Positions 12,330-24,386 of a DNA stretch of 64,000 nt are shown in pieces; within the stretch, counting starts at the first letter, position 1, and each line of letters starts with the position of its first letter. The stretch comes from Bonia amplexicaulis (lineage: Eukaryota; Streptophyta; Magnoliopsida; Poales; Poaceae): assembly GCA_036346245.1 (NCBI GenBank), contig CM070737.1, positions 16,501,131-16,565,130 on the forward strand, written 5' to 3'. The position numbers were made by a program, and so were the translations under genes. The notes beneath the pieces were generated by a model, which made no database searches, was not told the origin of the DNA, and saw only the letters and a list, made by a program, of their open reading frames with translations.

Positions 12330-13164
12330 CATGTAAATTATAACGTAGCCAAGCACTCAAGCTACAACACATCTTAGCATTCTCGAGCTGGAAAGAGATT
12401 TTTCTTTATTTTTACAAAAGATCCAGTGATGTTCTAGAAACTGATGGCCATCCCCAATCGGGGTGACTTGGAGCATGTTGGACGACCGAGCCTAGCGGGA
12501 AGAATGGGCATGGCCGGTGACGCTGCAGCCGGTCGCCGACACGCCAGAGCCTCCTCCTCCCGAAGTCCCGACGCGTGAGCACCTCCTCCTTCGCCTCTCT
12601 CGTCCGGTCGCCCACCCATCCCTCCTGTTAAAGAGTGTTAGATCTAGTCTAATAGACTCAAGTGCTACTGCTCGGCTTGGTACTAGGTGACTGCTTATGT
12701 TCTCTGTTTGTGCAGCGCTGTTTATGTTCAGTTCATTTGGTATAGGTGAACAAATTGTGATGACTGCCGATGTGCTTTGTTCCTCACTTCGGCAGTCCTC
12801 AGCCTGCGTGCTGATGTGCTCTGCTCTAGTAGTAGATTTGTAGGCTACTAGGCTAGTACCAGTATCAGTGTATTAATACTTTACTAGTACACTTGCAGTA
12901 GTATAGTAACAATGTAGCACTAGCGTTTAGCAGTAGCAGTTTAGCATGAAGCATCGTTCATTTACTCACTGCTTATCTCAGTTTAGCATGAAGCAATTGT
13001 AAACTTGTAGTACATTGGTGGATCTTTCATGAAGGCATGTAGGATGTAGCATTAGCTGTAGGCATGCAACATACATCAGTATTCTTCCTTAAACCACCAG
13101 TTGCATCCTGAACCATTATTGTCACTAGTCACCGGCTAGTCTGGACTAATCGGGCCAACTAGAC
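12330..13164. other. Intronic/intergenic, no gene
   Basis: This lies within the largest intron of the HAD pseudogene. Positions 12420-12620 are GC-rich and give short open frames without recognisable content. Positions 12700-13130 are low-complexity, with repeated ctagta/cagtag words. Confidence 0.5.
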
Positions 13165-13445
13165 CCTCGCCCGTTTCGGCTTCAGTTTCTAACTTCTAGC
13201 TTATTTTTTACTATTAATAAATTTCGTCTTTTTCTGAACTTTTGGTTTTTTTGAGGTTTTTTGCCAGTTCTTTTTTTCCCGTATTCCTTTGTGTTGTCCG
13301 TGATGAGCTATCATATTTTTTCTATTTTTATTTTTTTAAATTTAATTACGTCAAATAAGCCACCTTCAGCTACAGTGCAATTTCAGCCGCTACAGTGCAA
13401 TTTTAATCATAAGTTACAGTTTTTCAGCCCAACCAAGTGGGCCGG
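13165..13445 (+). repeat. MITE family A copy
   Basis: A good copy: it starts gcccgtttcggcttcagttt, contains gtattcctttgtgttgtccg and tcaaataagccaccttcagc, and ends tttttcagcccaaccaag. The internal phrase gctacagtgcaatttt is shared with the copy at 59310. Confidence 0.65.
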
Positions 13446-14640
13446 CAAGCCTCCTCCCTTGCGACTGACTCGATGACTTAATAACATTGCCCCAATCCCC
13501 ATATATAAAATGTCAAATTCAATCAAAACTAGCAAGTTGTTTGTTGCATAAATTGGTTTTGAGAATGTGTTGATTTTTTCCCCTGCAACGAATCATTAAT
13601 CATTTAGTTGTATTATACAAACATAATTTATCTGAAAGGTAGGACACTCCCTCCCCCTGTCCCCATCCCCAGTCTATGGCCCACGACCCCTCTGCCTCCT
13701 CCTCTTTATCTGAAAGAAAGGTCATGTTGTTTATAGTAAGTAAACTAGATGGTTTCCTAGTTTGCTACCCAGCCAGTCAAGGATGAATTTTCAAGAAATG
13801 AACTACCTACAAATTAATCAGAATGTCATCAAGACAATGTCCCAGTGCTCTTAGTTTTGAAGTAAAGGAACGCTACAATGATTCATAAAGAACTGATCAT
13901 GAAAATTTAATTGTTACTCAAAATACTTGTTAAGTAAGCCAGCACCTGAATCTCAGCTGTTCCTAAAAGTTGATCAATAGATGACACTACTTCAGCCTGC
14001 AAGAAGAATCCCAACTACAGTCGAATCAACAGGAATACAAACAAGTGAAATTCACTCAAGAATGCGCTTGTAAACCTGATCATACCTTAGGTTCATGGTA
14101 TATGTAATGGAGAGAATCAACCAAAGGATCGTCAAACATGGAAAAACATTGATCCTGGCTAAATGCTACTAATGGTACCTTGTGCTCCAAAGAATATAAG
14201 AATGCCTGCAACATGCCAATGAAGTGTCACTAATGTTGCAAATATAGAAGAATAGTTATTAGTTGTACCAAGACTTAAGCAAAAGTTAGATATGATATGC
14301 CACTAAGCTCCTATGCGCATTGAGTTTAATGAAAAAAATGCAGGTGTTCAGCGCATGCATTGCTAACTTAAATTGGTGAAGATGGAGAGTGATAATGAAC
14401 TAACTTAGACAGATAGTTCTACAGTCTCTTTCTGTTGTGGATCCACCTAATAAACAACCAGATACTAATCTCAGATATAAGTGGGCCTGTAAGCTGGCGC
14501 ATTAGCTGGAGAAATACAAAACCAGACGCTATACCATTGTTTAAGGTTAAAAAACTGAAAATAGCGTAACCAGATACTAACCTTTCTGGATCTAGATTAC
14601 GACAAAAGTAAAGGAGCAAAGAACTTGGAGTAGAAATAGT

Positions 14641-15961
14641 GCAGCCGTAGGGAATAGACTCGGAATCACCGGAGAGAGTGTGATGGGTGTCACCGGCAGG
14701 TATCGGTGATGGTTGTACGTGTATGTGTGATTGATGTCACAACGGTCAGCATTAAGCAATAATTGGATAGGAGTAGAAGATATGTAAGTAGAGTATTGTA
14801 TTGAAAGGGGGTAGCAGCTAAGAAAGATTGATCAAGAATTAGGTTTGCTGTTAGATGTTGAAGCAGAAAAGTTATGGTGGTGAGAAGAGATAGAAGAAAT
14901 ATACTTCAGTGGGGCAGCTGTCATGTGAGGGAAGATAAGTTTAAGGTAGATCGCCCATGGTCTATCGGTGTATGTGTAAGCAAGATGCTTTAATATCCTA
15001 GAAACTACTCAGATAATTTGCTGCACGCATAGTCAACATATTGCTTGAGATTAGAATAAAAGTACATATGCATGCATCCATTTTGAAAAAAAAAGTAACT
15101 AATGGAGAAAGAATATTGGCATGCAGCTTACATGATCCGAGCATGATGGACAGTGGTTACATTTCTAAGAACCCAATAACTTATTACGACCAATAATGTT
15201 ATTCCATGAAAGCTTGTACTTCAATTATGCTTCTTAAATTGTATTTTCCTTCAAACTTCTATTGATATTTCTAATGTTTATGATATCTTAAAAAACTAAA
15301 TAGCTAAAACATCTAAGTTGTATAATTTGATATTACTAACTTTAAAATAAATCTAGCCGTCCAAATACGCGGACCACCCTGCTTGTTTAGAACAAAGGAA
15401 TGAACAAAGGATTCAACTTGACACGCCACATTTTTATCGTTATGTCTGTTTTGTTCATGTATTTGTGGGTTCTTGGCTCCAAACGGGCGCTGAGTTGTGA
15501 GATGACTTGGTCCGTGTTCAGTGATTTTGCCAAGATATTTGGAGCACGCACGAGTTCTAAAAAAAAAAGCCTTTCCATCGCCTCTATTTATCTGTGCTTC
15601 GATTTGTATATAGAATCATACAGGTTTGTTTGTTTTTTTTTTTTTGCTGGGATCCTCGTATCCGCTATTCCGCTTCATTGATTGGACGGGGACTTCCGGT
15701 ACAGCCCTTGGTATGGATATCCCACGGAATATTTTCCTTGTGGTAAACAGAGGAGCTAGGAGGAATAACGTAACGTAGAGAAACGTGGACCGCAGCGCAG
15801 CGCAGCGCCCAGCCGCACGAAAAATACGACGGGAACAATATTAGCATCTCATCTCATCCTCATGCGCACCAGCAGTCGAGCTCAAATCCCCAGGCACAAG
15901 ATGCTGACTAGTGCCAAGATGATGATCGCCGAATAGCAGAAAAATGATTAAAATAAGATCC
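14641..15961. other. Intergenic, no gene
   Basis: Mostly AT-rich sequence between the HAD pseudogene and the phosphatase gene. The open frames at 15387-15681 have no recognisable domains. A GC-richer stretch at about 15690-15900 contains a short gcgcagcgcagcgc run. Confidence 0.5.
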
Positions 15962-16258
15962 GTTCTAAACGGTTTCAGTTTATTAGTTTATTTTTTATTT
16001 TTGGTTTATTTAAAACAAGAAAAAGCATATCGATTTCTAATTTCGATTTATAATCTTTTTTTTTTACTTTTTTTGGTTTTTTTGTATTTTCTTTATTCTT
16101 TTGCATTGTCGTGATAATATAACTGTTTTTTTCTTTTTTTATCAAAAAAAAATTTCTCAAAAAAAATTAAAGGCCGTTACAGTGTAATTTCAGTCCTAAC
16201 CAAAAGTCACGATCAAAGCTCAAAAGCTTAAAATATGAGCTAGTTGGAACGGAGCCTT
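15962..16258 (+). repeat. MITE family A copy, diverged
   Basis: It begins ttctaaacggtttcagttta and ends ..agctagttggaacgg, with poly-T tracts and the family word gttacagtgtaatttcag. It lies just beyond the 3' end of the phosphatase gene. Confidence 0.5.
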
Positions 16259-16547
16259 AAAAGGCTGTAGGGAAATAGTGACACCGAACATGAACAGCTT
16301 TTTTATTCCATGGAAACGATGACGCAGTGAAGCCACATGTTTTCGAGGAAAAACAAGGACAATCAACACAATCACATCTCTACACTCTCTACAACCTCCG
16401 TATGCACACAACTTCTTCCCGATGGGCATTGCCGTGGCCATAGAAACTCCCCGTTTCTACAACGCCTGATTGGCTAATTGCCTATATGCTAGTAACATAC
16501 TCTTCATTCACAACATGGAAAACCGCATAAAGTGTTGCAGGCCTACC

Positions 16548-19500
16548 CTAGCAGGCGCGAACCTCGGTAAACCGGCTTGGGGCTGGTTCGCAACTGCTGG
16601 CAAGTTTCAAAGACCCGAAGAGGCAGGATAGTCTCCTCATGATGGGCTTGCGGCTGACCACTACTTCCAATGACACAACGTCCTTACCGGCATCAACGTA
16701 CGTATCATAGCCCTCAAGATCGGCCTCTGTTATGAATACCGCATCAACACACCCAGTGGGACTGGTTGGCCTGGGTAGCATAACTTGGCAAAGGGGTAAA
16801 CCGCTGTCCTCGTGATCAAACTCCGTTGTGTAGTAATCGACTATTTCATTGTCTTCAGTGATGCAGGCTTCGCCGGCTTCTAGAGAACAGTTCAGGTTTG
16901 TACTTCGTATTGGAAGGCGTCCAGTGGTGAGGGTGCTAAATACGTTAACAGCCTGCGAAATCGTGCCATTGGCATGAAGCAGTTTAGCAGCTGTAGAAGT
17001 GTACCATCTTCAACAGAATGCAATCACGATAGTCTTCATACCTGCCACTGAGATGGTGCTAAAAGCACTCTAGGCCTAATGGATCGGACATGATCCAAAG
17101 CTGCTTCGGGGGACATGCCCCTATATTTAATCTGTAAGGCAAGGGAGATAATAAGCTATCGGCAAACTGAAGGGGAAGATGTATAACACTGAGGTCAATT
17201 TTTATGTAGTTTATCCTACCAAATAGCACAACACAATAGTGGTGCTTCGTCCTCTTCCAGCTTTACAGTGAACATAAGTAGTGCCACCTTGTGATGCATT
17301 CCCTGAAAAAAATAGGCAACTACGTATTAAATTCTACCCATTTGAGGTACATGGAGATTTTTTAAAAGAATTACATTGGATCTTTATTTCTTTCACATTT
17401 AAACCAAACCTAATGAATATCTGTCATTGCTAAATGCTAAGGCATAAGCACATGGTTTGATGACTCAATTGTGAAATTTGTGATCGCATCATCCCTAGTC
17501 AATACCACATTTCACAAGGAAACTCTTTTAACATAGTTCATAATTATGTAGGTAATGCAGATAGGCGTTGTTGTTTGAAAAGCTTATGCAAGCAGCTAGT
17601 CACAGGAAATCACAATTTGGCATGGCAGAAAAAAGGATGGAATAGAGCTGCCAAACAGGAAAAAAATCTAGTAACATCTAACAAGAAAATGGCATTTCTG
17701 AATATAATATAGAACTCAATGGCTATTGATATACATGTAGCCATGCTTTGGTAGGTTACTATCCCTGTCTACATAAATTATTGGAATACTGACAGTGTCT
17801 AACAGCAGGTTTCACTTTAATTCCTTTTTTGTCAGCAACTACATTAATCATTTCACTTAATTATCGTCCATGATGTCATATACAACAACAGCTAACAGAA
17901 CCTTCATCCTGCTGTTGGGAAGGCGGTTTGCATTAAAAGAAAGTGCTGCAACTTACATGTTGCTATACCTACTACATCAGATACTAACGGCCTATAAGCA
18001 ATCGATACAATACCGAATTCCCTATACAATAGTTGACCACAAGCTATCACCTGCCTCCCTTGTCTGAGTTGACTGCTACCTACTTTCCTTCCCTCTGAAT
18101 TGACCACTACTAGCTTTGCTTCCTAAATGTAACAAGATGTCTACTTGCAGGAGAAAAAATATTCCATAACGTGAAGTACTAAAGACACCAGGAAAACTGA
18201 ACTGTAGATTAATCACATATGTTTCAGAAATGGCATGAACTTACGGTGGATAAAATCCATGGCTCGACAAATATCCTCAGGAGAAGGTGCAAACAGGTAG
18301 TCTCTTGTGGGTATCACAAGTTGATCAATCCCATGGGCCTGGAAAAGGAAGGAGCGTTATTCATCAGGACAGACTTTTTTACTGACTGGGAATGCACAGT
18401 AGAGTGATGGATACGGCTCTGAATAAATCATAACATGTATGGAATTGCACTTTGTGAATTCAAGGTGAGAAGATTATTGACAACACAAGGATATTCTACA
18501 CTGTTAAAATAAGGTTGTTGAGTACAAGGTTCTAACTCAGTGACACTCGAGTTCAAAATACAAAGGAAATCATGCATTTAGGGAATCAAGTGAGGGAAAA
18601 TTTACCTGGTATAAGGACGTCGAGACCAGAGTCTCGTAAGGCTCGTTCAATGTTACAACTCCCTGAACTCCAAGTTGCTTCAAACGTGGAACATCACTTG
18701 GGAAAGGAACAGCGCCCAGCAAAATACACTGCAGATGGACGTTGGACAAATTAGGCGATGTGATCCTTATAGCACAGAGCCAGACTCATCATGATGCACA
18801 CCTCAAAATACTAAATTGTGTAAAGCAACAATGTAACAACTAACAACGGCCACCAAACGCATACTATGCAGAAATGACTGTCCTTTCGCCACTGATGTCA
18901 TGTAACAGACAGGCCTCTGTGGTCCTAGGCATGTACACATATTCACCCACCGGTGCGGAATGAAATACCACACGACACTACAGTACCGAAGAACAAGCAG
19001 AGGGTGACATACATATTGACGGATTGCTCAAATTTCTTACAATTGAACTAAATGGAGCCTGGAATGAACAGGCACAGGCGCACAGCAACAATCACTGCTC
19101 ACAAGGGGGTAAAGGGTCTTATAGGCTCTTCTTTCGCCGACAGGACGACACTGATAAAAGAACAACTTTTAAGCACCAAAAGCAAACATCAAAAAATCAA
19201 AGGCAATCCTGTAGTGTGTACAGAGCTCACAATAAAGTTTCACTGCGTCAGAGCAAGTATAGAAACCAAATGTAACAGCACAATATAGATGGCACAATCC
19301 CAGAGAAAAACTGATGCTCAAATCACACTACTCATCGGTTAAAAAGGCCACCCTATTATCCAAGCATCACAACGCCGAAGTGAACTAATCGCACATGAAT
19401 AAGTCAGTAGTAGGCACACTACGACAATCGCGGGTAAACTAAGGCGCAGCATATAATCTCAAACCAAAATAATCACGGGATCCGCGTAAAGCAAACGCAA

Positions 19501-19733
19501 GGCAGGGTCACCACCTGGTCGACGCGATCCCACCACCGGAACTCCGCCTCGAACCGGTTGCGCAGCACGTTGTAGAGCAGCGTCGGGTAGAACAGCACCC
19601 TGGCGGAGGCACCGACGAGCGCGTGCTTCGCCCTCAGCCGCGCGACTTCGCCGCCGCCCCAGGCCTCCGACTCCCCCTGCTCCTGCTCCTCCATCAGCCC
19701 CCCGTCGCCGTCTCCCAGCTCGCGGATCCTCAT
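16548..19733 (-). CDS. PTPMT: PTPMT-type phosphatidylglycerophosphate/dual-specificity phosphatase, six exons
   Basis: The exons, in coding order on the minus strand, are 19733-19515, 18728-18606, 18338-18245, 17302-17220, 17131-17042 and 16952-16548. All junctions are GT/AG and in frame, giving 337 aa. Plant PTPMT proteins are mitochondrial-type phosphatases that dephosphorylate phosphatidylglycerophosphate in cardiolipin and PG synthesis. Visible family features are ALVGASARVLFYPTLLYNVL and EFRWWDRV (residues 39-72), LLGAVPFPSDVPRLKQLGV (76-95), TLNEPYETLV, the loop IPTRDYLFAPS (123-133) and the catalytic HCX5R motif HCKAGRGRS, with Cys158 and Arg164. RSIRPRVLLAPSQWQ follows. The last exon encodes an acidic C-terminal extension of about 130 aa that I cannot assign to a domain; similar tails exist in grass members. 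The start is the ATG of exon 1, which gives MRIREL, like the family N-terminus. All catalytic residues are present, so it is probably functional. Confidence 0.93.
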
Positions 19734-20564
19734 GCCCCTCTCCTATCCCCCGGCCTCCTATCCCGTAACAGCTCGAGCTCCGAACCCTAGACGCCGAGAC
19801 GCCTCCAGTGTCCTCTTCCCCTTCCAGAACCAGCAGATCCGTGATCCGTCCAGGCGTGGAAGGGGAAATCCGTGGATGGGTGGTCGCTTTGCGCGTAGTT
19901 CTCCTTCCAGAGCTAGCTTGCTTCCCCAGGAGAAGGCGGAAGCGTAAACAGGCGGCAATTTGCTGAATCAGAGGGGGGCTGCTAGTCCGTGGTTTCTGGT
20001 TGGTTGATTTATTGGTGGGGGGAACGTGGGTGCGTTTTCTCCTCAGGTCCCTTGGACAGTCGAGCAATCTTTCCCTTTCGTGGTTGGGGCGATTGACCAA
20101 AATTTATGTGCCGTTAATAAAATATCTTTATTATGTGGTAAAAGACAAAATGTTTTGAAGTTGATAGAGCAGTTGATTATTTGCACTTTTGCATTTTAAA
20201 ATAATTTCCGAATCATTTTTCTTAAATGATCAAAATGCCCCTCATTGCCTTCACTCCAACGCACGGTATGCAACTGAGCGAGACGTTGACGGTAGAGGCT
20301 CCGACTGGTGAGCGAGGTGGCAGAGGCGGTTAGGCTCGACGAGCAAGGAGGCTTCAGCGGCGTGAATCATCTAGTGAGGAGACAATTTCGGGGAGGAGGA
20401 AGACGATGCCGTGAATCATCTTGAACGTTTTGTTCAGGCTCGGTGTACTTGAAAAGGGTTGCATGTTACATGTAAGACTTACAATTAGGAAGTAGAATGT
20501 ATACCCTAAATAGAAATGATGTTGTGTATTATGTGTCGGGCAAAACCTCTTAAAATAAAATAAT

Positions 20565-20786
20565 GGGTCTGTTCTTTTGTGGCTTTTGGTTTGAGCTTTT
20601 GGTTTTTCTATAGTAACTAGCTTTTAAACGGAGTTTCTTTTCAAGGTAAGGTCTACTAGTTAATTGTAGTAAATACTATACCGACTTCATTTATATCGGC
20701 AAAAGCCATACATGAATTTCAATTACTCTTTAATCTCTCACACAAACAGCCAAAACCATAAGCCACAGCCGCAAAAGAACAGACCC
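20565..20786. repeat. MITE family B copy with AAT target duplication
   Basis: The terminal inverted repeats GGGTCTGTTCTTTTG and CAAAAGAACAGACCC are perfect complements. The flanks are AAT at 20562-20564 and AAT at 20787-20789. It is the best-preserved copy of the family in the window and probably the youngest. Confidence 0.85.
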
Positions 20787-20907
20787 AATGTACACTTACA
20801 AGATGAATCATCAACTTGCCCGATAAAAATGGTGATCGGCGATAAGGGCGTATTCAACAATAACTCTTCTTAAAATAGAAGACTGTGAGCAGAGATGAAT
20901 CGTCTTA

Positions 20908-21203
20908 GGGGGCGTTTGTATTGGTTTTCATTGGTGACTTTTGGCTAAAAATAAATAATAATAGTTGAAAAGGTGGTTTTTAGAAGAAAAAGAGCGAGCG
21001 GTGAAAAAAGTAAGGAAGAGATGCATACGTGTGATGGGAGTAAGAGGAGCGGGGTGTATGATGTACCCATGACCCCTGTCTTATCTCTGGAGTGAGACGA
21101 TAGCAAGAGAAGTGGAAAAGCCACTTCGAGAAATCAGGTATTCGTACTGATTTTTGGCTTTTCTGGGCAGAAGTCAAAAATAGAGGCTAATACGAAAATA
21201 CCT
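20908..21203. repeat. Tourist/Harbinger-like MITE with TTA duplication
   Basis: The left end reads GGGGGCGTTTGTATTGGTTT. The right end, reverse-complemented, reads AGGTATTTTCGTATTAGCC and continues to a shared TGACTT. TTA flanks both sides (20905-20907 and 21204-21206), the usual PIF/Harbinger target duplication. No coding content. Confidence 0.65.
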
Positions 21204-21836
21204 TTAGTCGGTCTCTCAATGAAAACTACTATTGCTAGCGAGCGTTTTATAGTGTAATTTATAATAATTCACTCTAGGTTGGACAGTTTGAATCCACATT
21301 TATGATAGTCTACTAGATTTTCTCCGACATGGTTCTCCTAGTTGTCCATAGCCGCTACAATTTCCACCATAAATTTTATTCCCTTTTCGTTTTATCATAT
21401 GAATCCAGCATTTCTACAAGTCTATAGACTGAAATACAACATTACAAGACCTTACTCAATCCAGCATGTAAGCTCGAGAAATCATGCTATATCAAAGGGG
21501 GGCAATACCGCTATCACCAAATTTGCATCGGTAGAGCGCAAACTATTGAAAGATTGTAATTTGTACACCTAAATACTATTGTACTGGTTAGAACAAATCA
21601 GTGACGTTACCTTGCAACTAACCGAAACTGCTCATGAAAACACCACCTAATTATAGAGCGAATGGCAAAAGGCCGGGAACGAATGACAAAAAAGAAAGGG
21701 AAAATGGAGTGTCGCAAGCACTTTTGAGTGTGCAATACGAAAAGCTACCCTGCAATACGAGGAGTACACAAAGATCATTATAGACAATTGCAGGGTACGG
21801 ACGAAAAACTGCCTAATTGCCCGTCTCACATATTAG
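21204..21836. other. Intergenic, no gene
   Basis: AT-rich. I see no protein, RNA gene or paired repeat. Confidence 0.5.
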
Positions 21837-22258
21837 TAGAGGTGCAAACAGATCAGATTCGGACGGATATTATTGTTATCATATCTTAACCTATATTTTT
21901 TCTCCGGATTTGGTACCAATCGGATTTGGTGCCCAATCGGTCGGGATTAACCCGAGCCGTTTGCACCCCTATTTGTTTGTAAGAAATATATGCAGTACAA
22001 CAAATGGAGTAGGAGGACGTACTGTCAAGAACTTGATGTTACTACTTAATAGCTGATGTGGAAGATTTTATTTTATCATTGCAAAAGAAAATGAAACATC
22101 AAATAGTAGCACTAACCTAAAATCAAACTTGAAGACGTATCGGATTCGGACGGATATTACTGTTACCATATCCTAACCCATATTTTTTCTCCGAATTCAG
22201 TATCAATCGGATTCGGTACCAGATCGGTCGGAATTAACCCGATCCGTTTACACCCCTA
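21837..22258. repeat. hAT-like MITE pair with cacccct ends
   Basis: The left end is TAGAGGTGCAAACAGATC and the right end, reverse-complemented, is TAGGGGTGTAAACGGATC. The flanks catattag and cgcattag match at 6 of 8 positions, suggesting an old 8-bp hAT duplication. Inside, the block cggattcggacggatatta.. to gtttgcacccct occurs twice (about 21850-21972 and 22137-22257), so this may be one unit with an internal duplication or two adjacent insertions. Confidence 0.6.
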
Positions 22259-23265
22259 CGCATTAGTAACCAGTAACTTCCCCGGGGCATAACAATGGAC
22301 AAACCGCACAAAATTACCGAACGGTTGGATCCTCCTCTGCGCCCTCGGCTCAGCCGTCTCGCAAAAAAATGTCCCGCGCCTGTCTAATCCCCGCCGTATA
22401 TTCCCCTCCCCGTCGAGGTGAATCGGCATCCGCAACGGAAAACGATCCAACGCCCCGAGGAAGGACGCGTGTCCTCGCCTTAACGAAGGTAAGGTAGGGA
22501 ATGGCACGCACTGAGGGCCGTTGGATTGAAACCGGACGCTTCAGGTCACAGCGTACGATAAATTGAAGTCTCCCAGTATAGCGCCATAACGGCAAGCAAT
22601 GGCGCGCGTCCCCAGAGGAAACCACCGCGGCTTCGAGCCCGCGCGAGACTGGACTGGACTGGAGTGGACAGCGCTGGACCGCGGCGAGCTGGCGTCGTCA
22701 GTGGCGTCACGCGACCTGCCCCCGTCGCGGCGTCGGCCCGGGTGCACGACGATTTCCCGCGGGCCCCGGCCGGCTGGAAGACGGCCGCGAGCTCGGTGGT
22801 GGTGGGACCCGCGTGGGCGGTGGACGCATCCCGTTGTTTGGCCGGTGGACCCGCGGCGGCTGAGGTCCTCGGGAGCGATGACGGCGCGCCTGTGGCCCCC
22901 CACGCTTGCGCACGGTGTTTTGGCTCGGTGGATCCGGTCCGGTGCGACGTTTCCGCACTTCTTCCGTCGCTTGGCCGTGCGAGCATTTTGTGGAGTGGAA
23001 AAACAAAAATTTTGGCAAAAACAAAAACTTAAAACGTAAATTTGGGTTAAAGGTGGCCGATTTTAAGGGTCTTAAATGGCGACTGGCGCAGGGTGGTCGT
23101 TTTTAATCGGGCTCGTCATTAGCTTTCCAACGAGTACAAAAACGTCAAAAACGAACATTATATGCAAAAGTTATGCTCGTTTTATTAAATGCGTCTCAAA
23201 CTTGAATCCTACTTAGACTTAGACTTAGACGGGAAATTATAAAATTTTTAGGAATTACGAGGCGG
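22259..23265. other. GC-rich block, no gene recognised
   Basis: Positions 22260-22960 are GC-rich and open in several frames on both strands, without a recognisable domain or convincing exon borders. From about 23100 the sequence (tagctttccaacgagtacaa, then aaagttatgctcg) resembles DNA often found inside grass CACTA elements and leads into the repeats at 23270. Confidence 0.4.
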
Positions 23266-23456
23266 GAACATATCACAGACGGTTTTTAATACAAACCGCC
23301 TGTGAAGTATCACAGATAGTTTAAATAAAAAATCGTCGGGGATATCTGTCATTATCACAAACAGTTCTTATCAAGAACCGTCTGTGATGTCTTGTATTAT
23401 CACAGATGATTCGTATAAATAACCGTCTGTGATACTTACAGCACAGACGGTTCCTA
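23266..23456. mobile_element. CACTA-type transposon subterminal repeats
   Basis: The short word cacagacggtt and its reverse complement accgtctgtg occur about seven times in 190 bp in both orientations (for example 23275, 23296, 23384, 23425, 23451). Arrays of inverted 10-12-bp words like this are typical of the subterminal transposase-binding regions of CACTA (En/Spm) elements in grasses. The terminal CACTA motif itself is not seen, so the element is truncated or the end lies in rearranged DNA. Confidence 0.65.
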
Positions 23457-23559
23457 GGAACGGCGATGCGGGCGGCGCGTCGGTGGGGACGGCGAGCGTC
23501 CACGGTCGTGTCGTTGCGGTGTACAGGAGTGGCCTACGGCAAGGGCGGGGGCCGACATT

Positions 23560-23880
23560 TTGCTCTGACACCAATTGTCAGCCGTCCTTGTGAATCTCTC
23601 TAATTTTCTAGCTCTAGCTGCAAATGGATGGATTGGAATTTGATGAACACAAGATGAAACAATGGACGTTTTGGTGCTGCGTGAACTGCACACTTTTTCT
23701 GATTCTTTTACTCAACTATTTATGGAGATTATAATTTAGAAACTGAAGAAACGGAAAAACATAGAAAATGAAAACTACAGAACATAGAAACTGAAACTGC
23801 AGACACTTAGAAACTGAAAACAGTGAAATGCCATAATGTCTATCCTCCATGCGCACCATAACTGAGGACAGCTAACCATG
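23560..23880 (-). mobile_element. LTR retrotransposon fragment with primer-binding site
   Basis: ttgctctgacacca at 23560-23573 differs by one base from the 3' end of plant initiator tRNA-Met. Read on the minus strand it is the primer-binding site. It is followed on its right, after a 2-bp spacer, by TGTCAGCC from 23576, the edge of a minus-oriented 5' LTR. The LTR continues through A-rich sequence with repeated gaaactga words (23750-23820). Its outer end is not defined, and the interior to its left is missing, replaced by CACTA-like sequence. Confidence 0.6.
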
Positions 23881-23899
23881 GAAAATTTATTCAGGCGCA

Positions 23900-24230
23900 G
23901 GATTACTTCATCCAATCCAACAGACGATGACCACGGGAGCCCGCGCAGGGAGAGGCCGAAGCCGGCGGGGGCCGCGAGCGGCGCCAAGCGGGACGTGGCC
24001 GTCTCAAGCCGAGGCTGCTCGCGTTCCGGTCGTTCTCGCGGGACAAGAAGGTGAAGAAGTCGTCGGGGGACGCGGACGCCTCCGGAAGCAGGGCGCGCGC
24101 CGTGGCCAGGAGAGCACCGGCCGGCGCACGGCAAGGCGTGGGAGGAGGGCGCAGATCACAAGAAGGGCAAGGAGAGGCGGAAAAGGTTTTGGAAGTGAAG
24201 GTGGTGTGTCGGTTAGTGTTTGCCGTGCAT
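23900..24230 (+). pseudogene. GC-rich coding-like fragment, unrecognised
   Basis: One plus-strand reading gives LLAFRSFSRDKKVKKSSGDA; after a frame change it gives DHKKGKERRKRFWK and a stop. This looks like the basic tail of a real protein broken by indels, sitting between LTR remnants, so it may be a captured gene piece. I do not recognise the source. Confidence 0.3.
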
Positions 24231-24386
24231 GTCGCACGGCACGCCGAGTCGCGGCGAACTTCCATTGATTTTTCTCCGGTGTCTCTTGCTCAGTTCTGAG
24301 CTGATTTGGGCCATTTTGCTTCGGCCTTCTGGGCTCACTGAATGTCTCTTTGGTCGAAATCTCCAGTGAACACACACCACGCAAAG

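Larger units (their letters stand above)
11452..14640 (-). pseudogene. HAD-superfamily (Cof-type) hydrolase pseudogene
   Basis: Minus-strand exon remnants occur in gene order. A weak piece at about 14582-14640 reads ..RNLDPE. 14086-14205 gives 40 aa starting AFLYSLEHKVPLVAFSQDQC. 13946-13996 gives AEVVSSIDQLLGTAEIQ. 12154-12323 gives KVLFLETPEGISSTLRP. 11452-11592 gives MAIGDGENDIEMLQLASLGV, the GDGEND metal-binding motif of HAD phosphatases, followed by GAEKTKAVANVIGA. Introns with normal borders are retained, so this was a genomic copy, not a processed one. It is dead: the 12154-12323 exon has an in-frame TAG after LRP and a deletion that shifts frame before the segment equivalent to KGNGLKVLLDHL; its acceptor is off by one base; the N-terminal DVDGT exon is absent; and the C-terminus is lost in a local duplication. 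A family B MITE sits in its last intron. Confidence 0.85.

Noticed and set aside
22541..23106. Overlapping 105-146-codon frames on both strands
   Set aside because: No recognisable domain or exon structure; high GC without stops.
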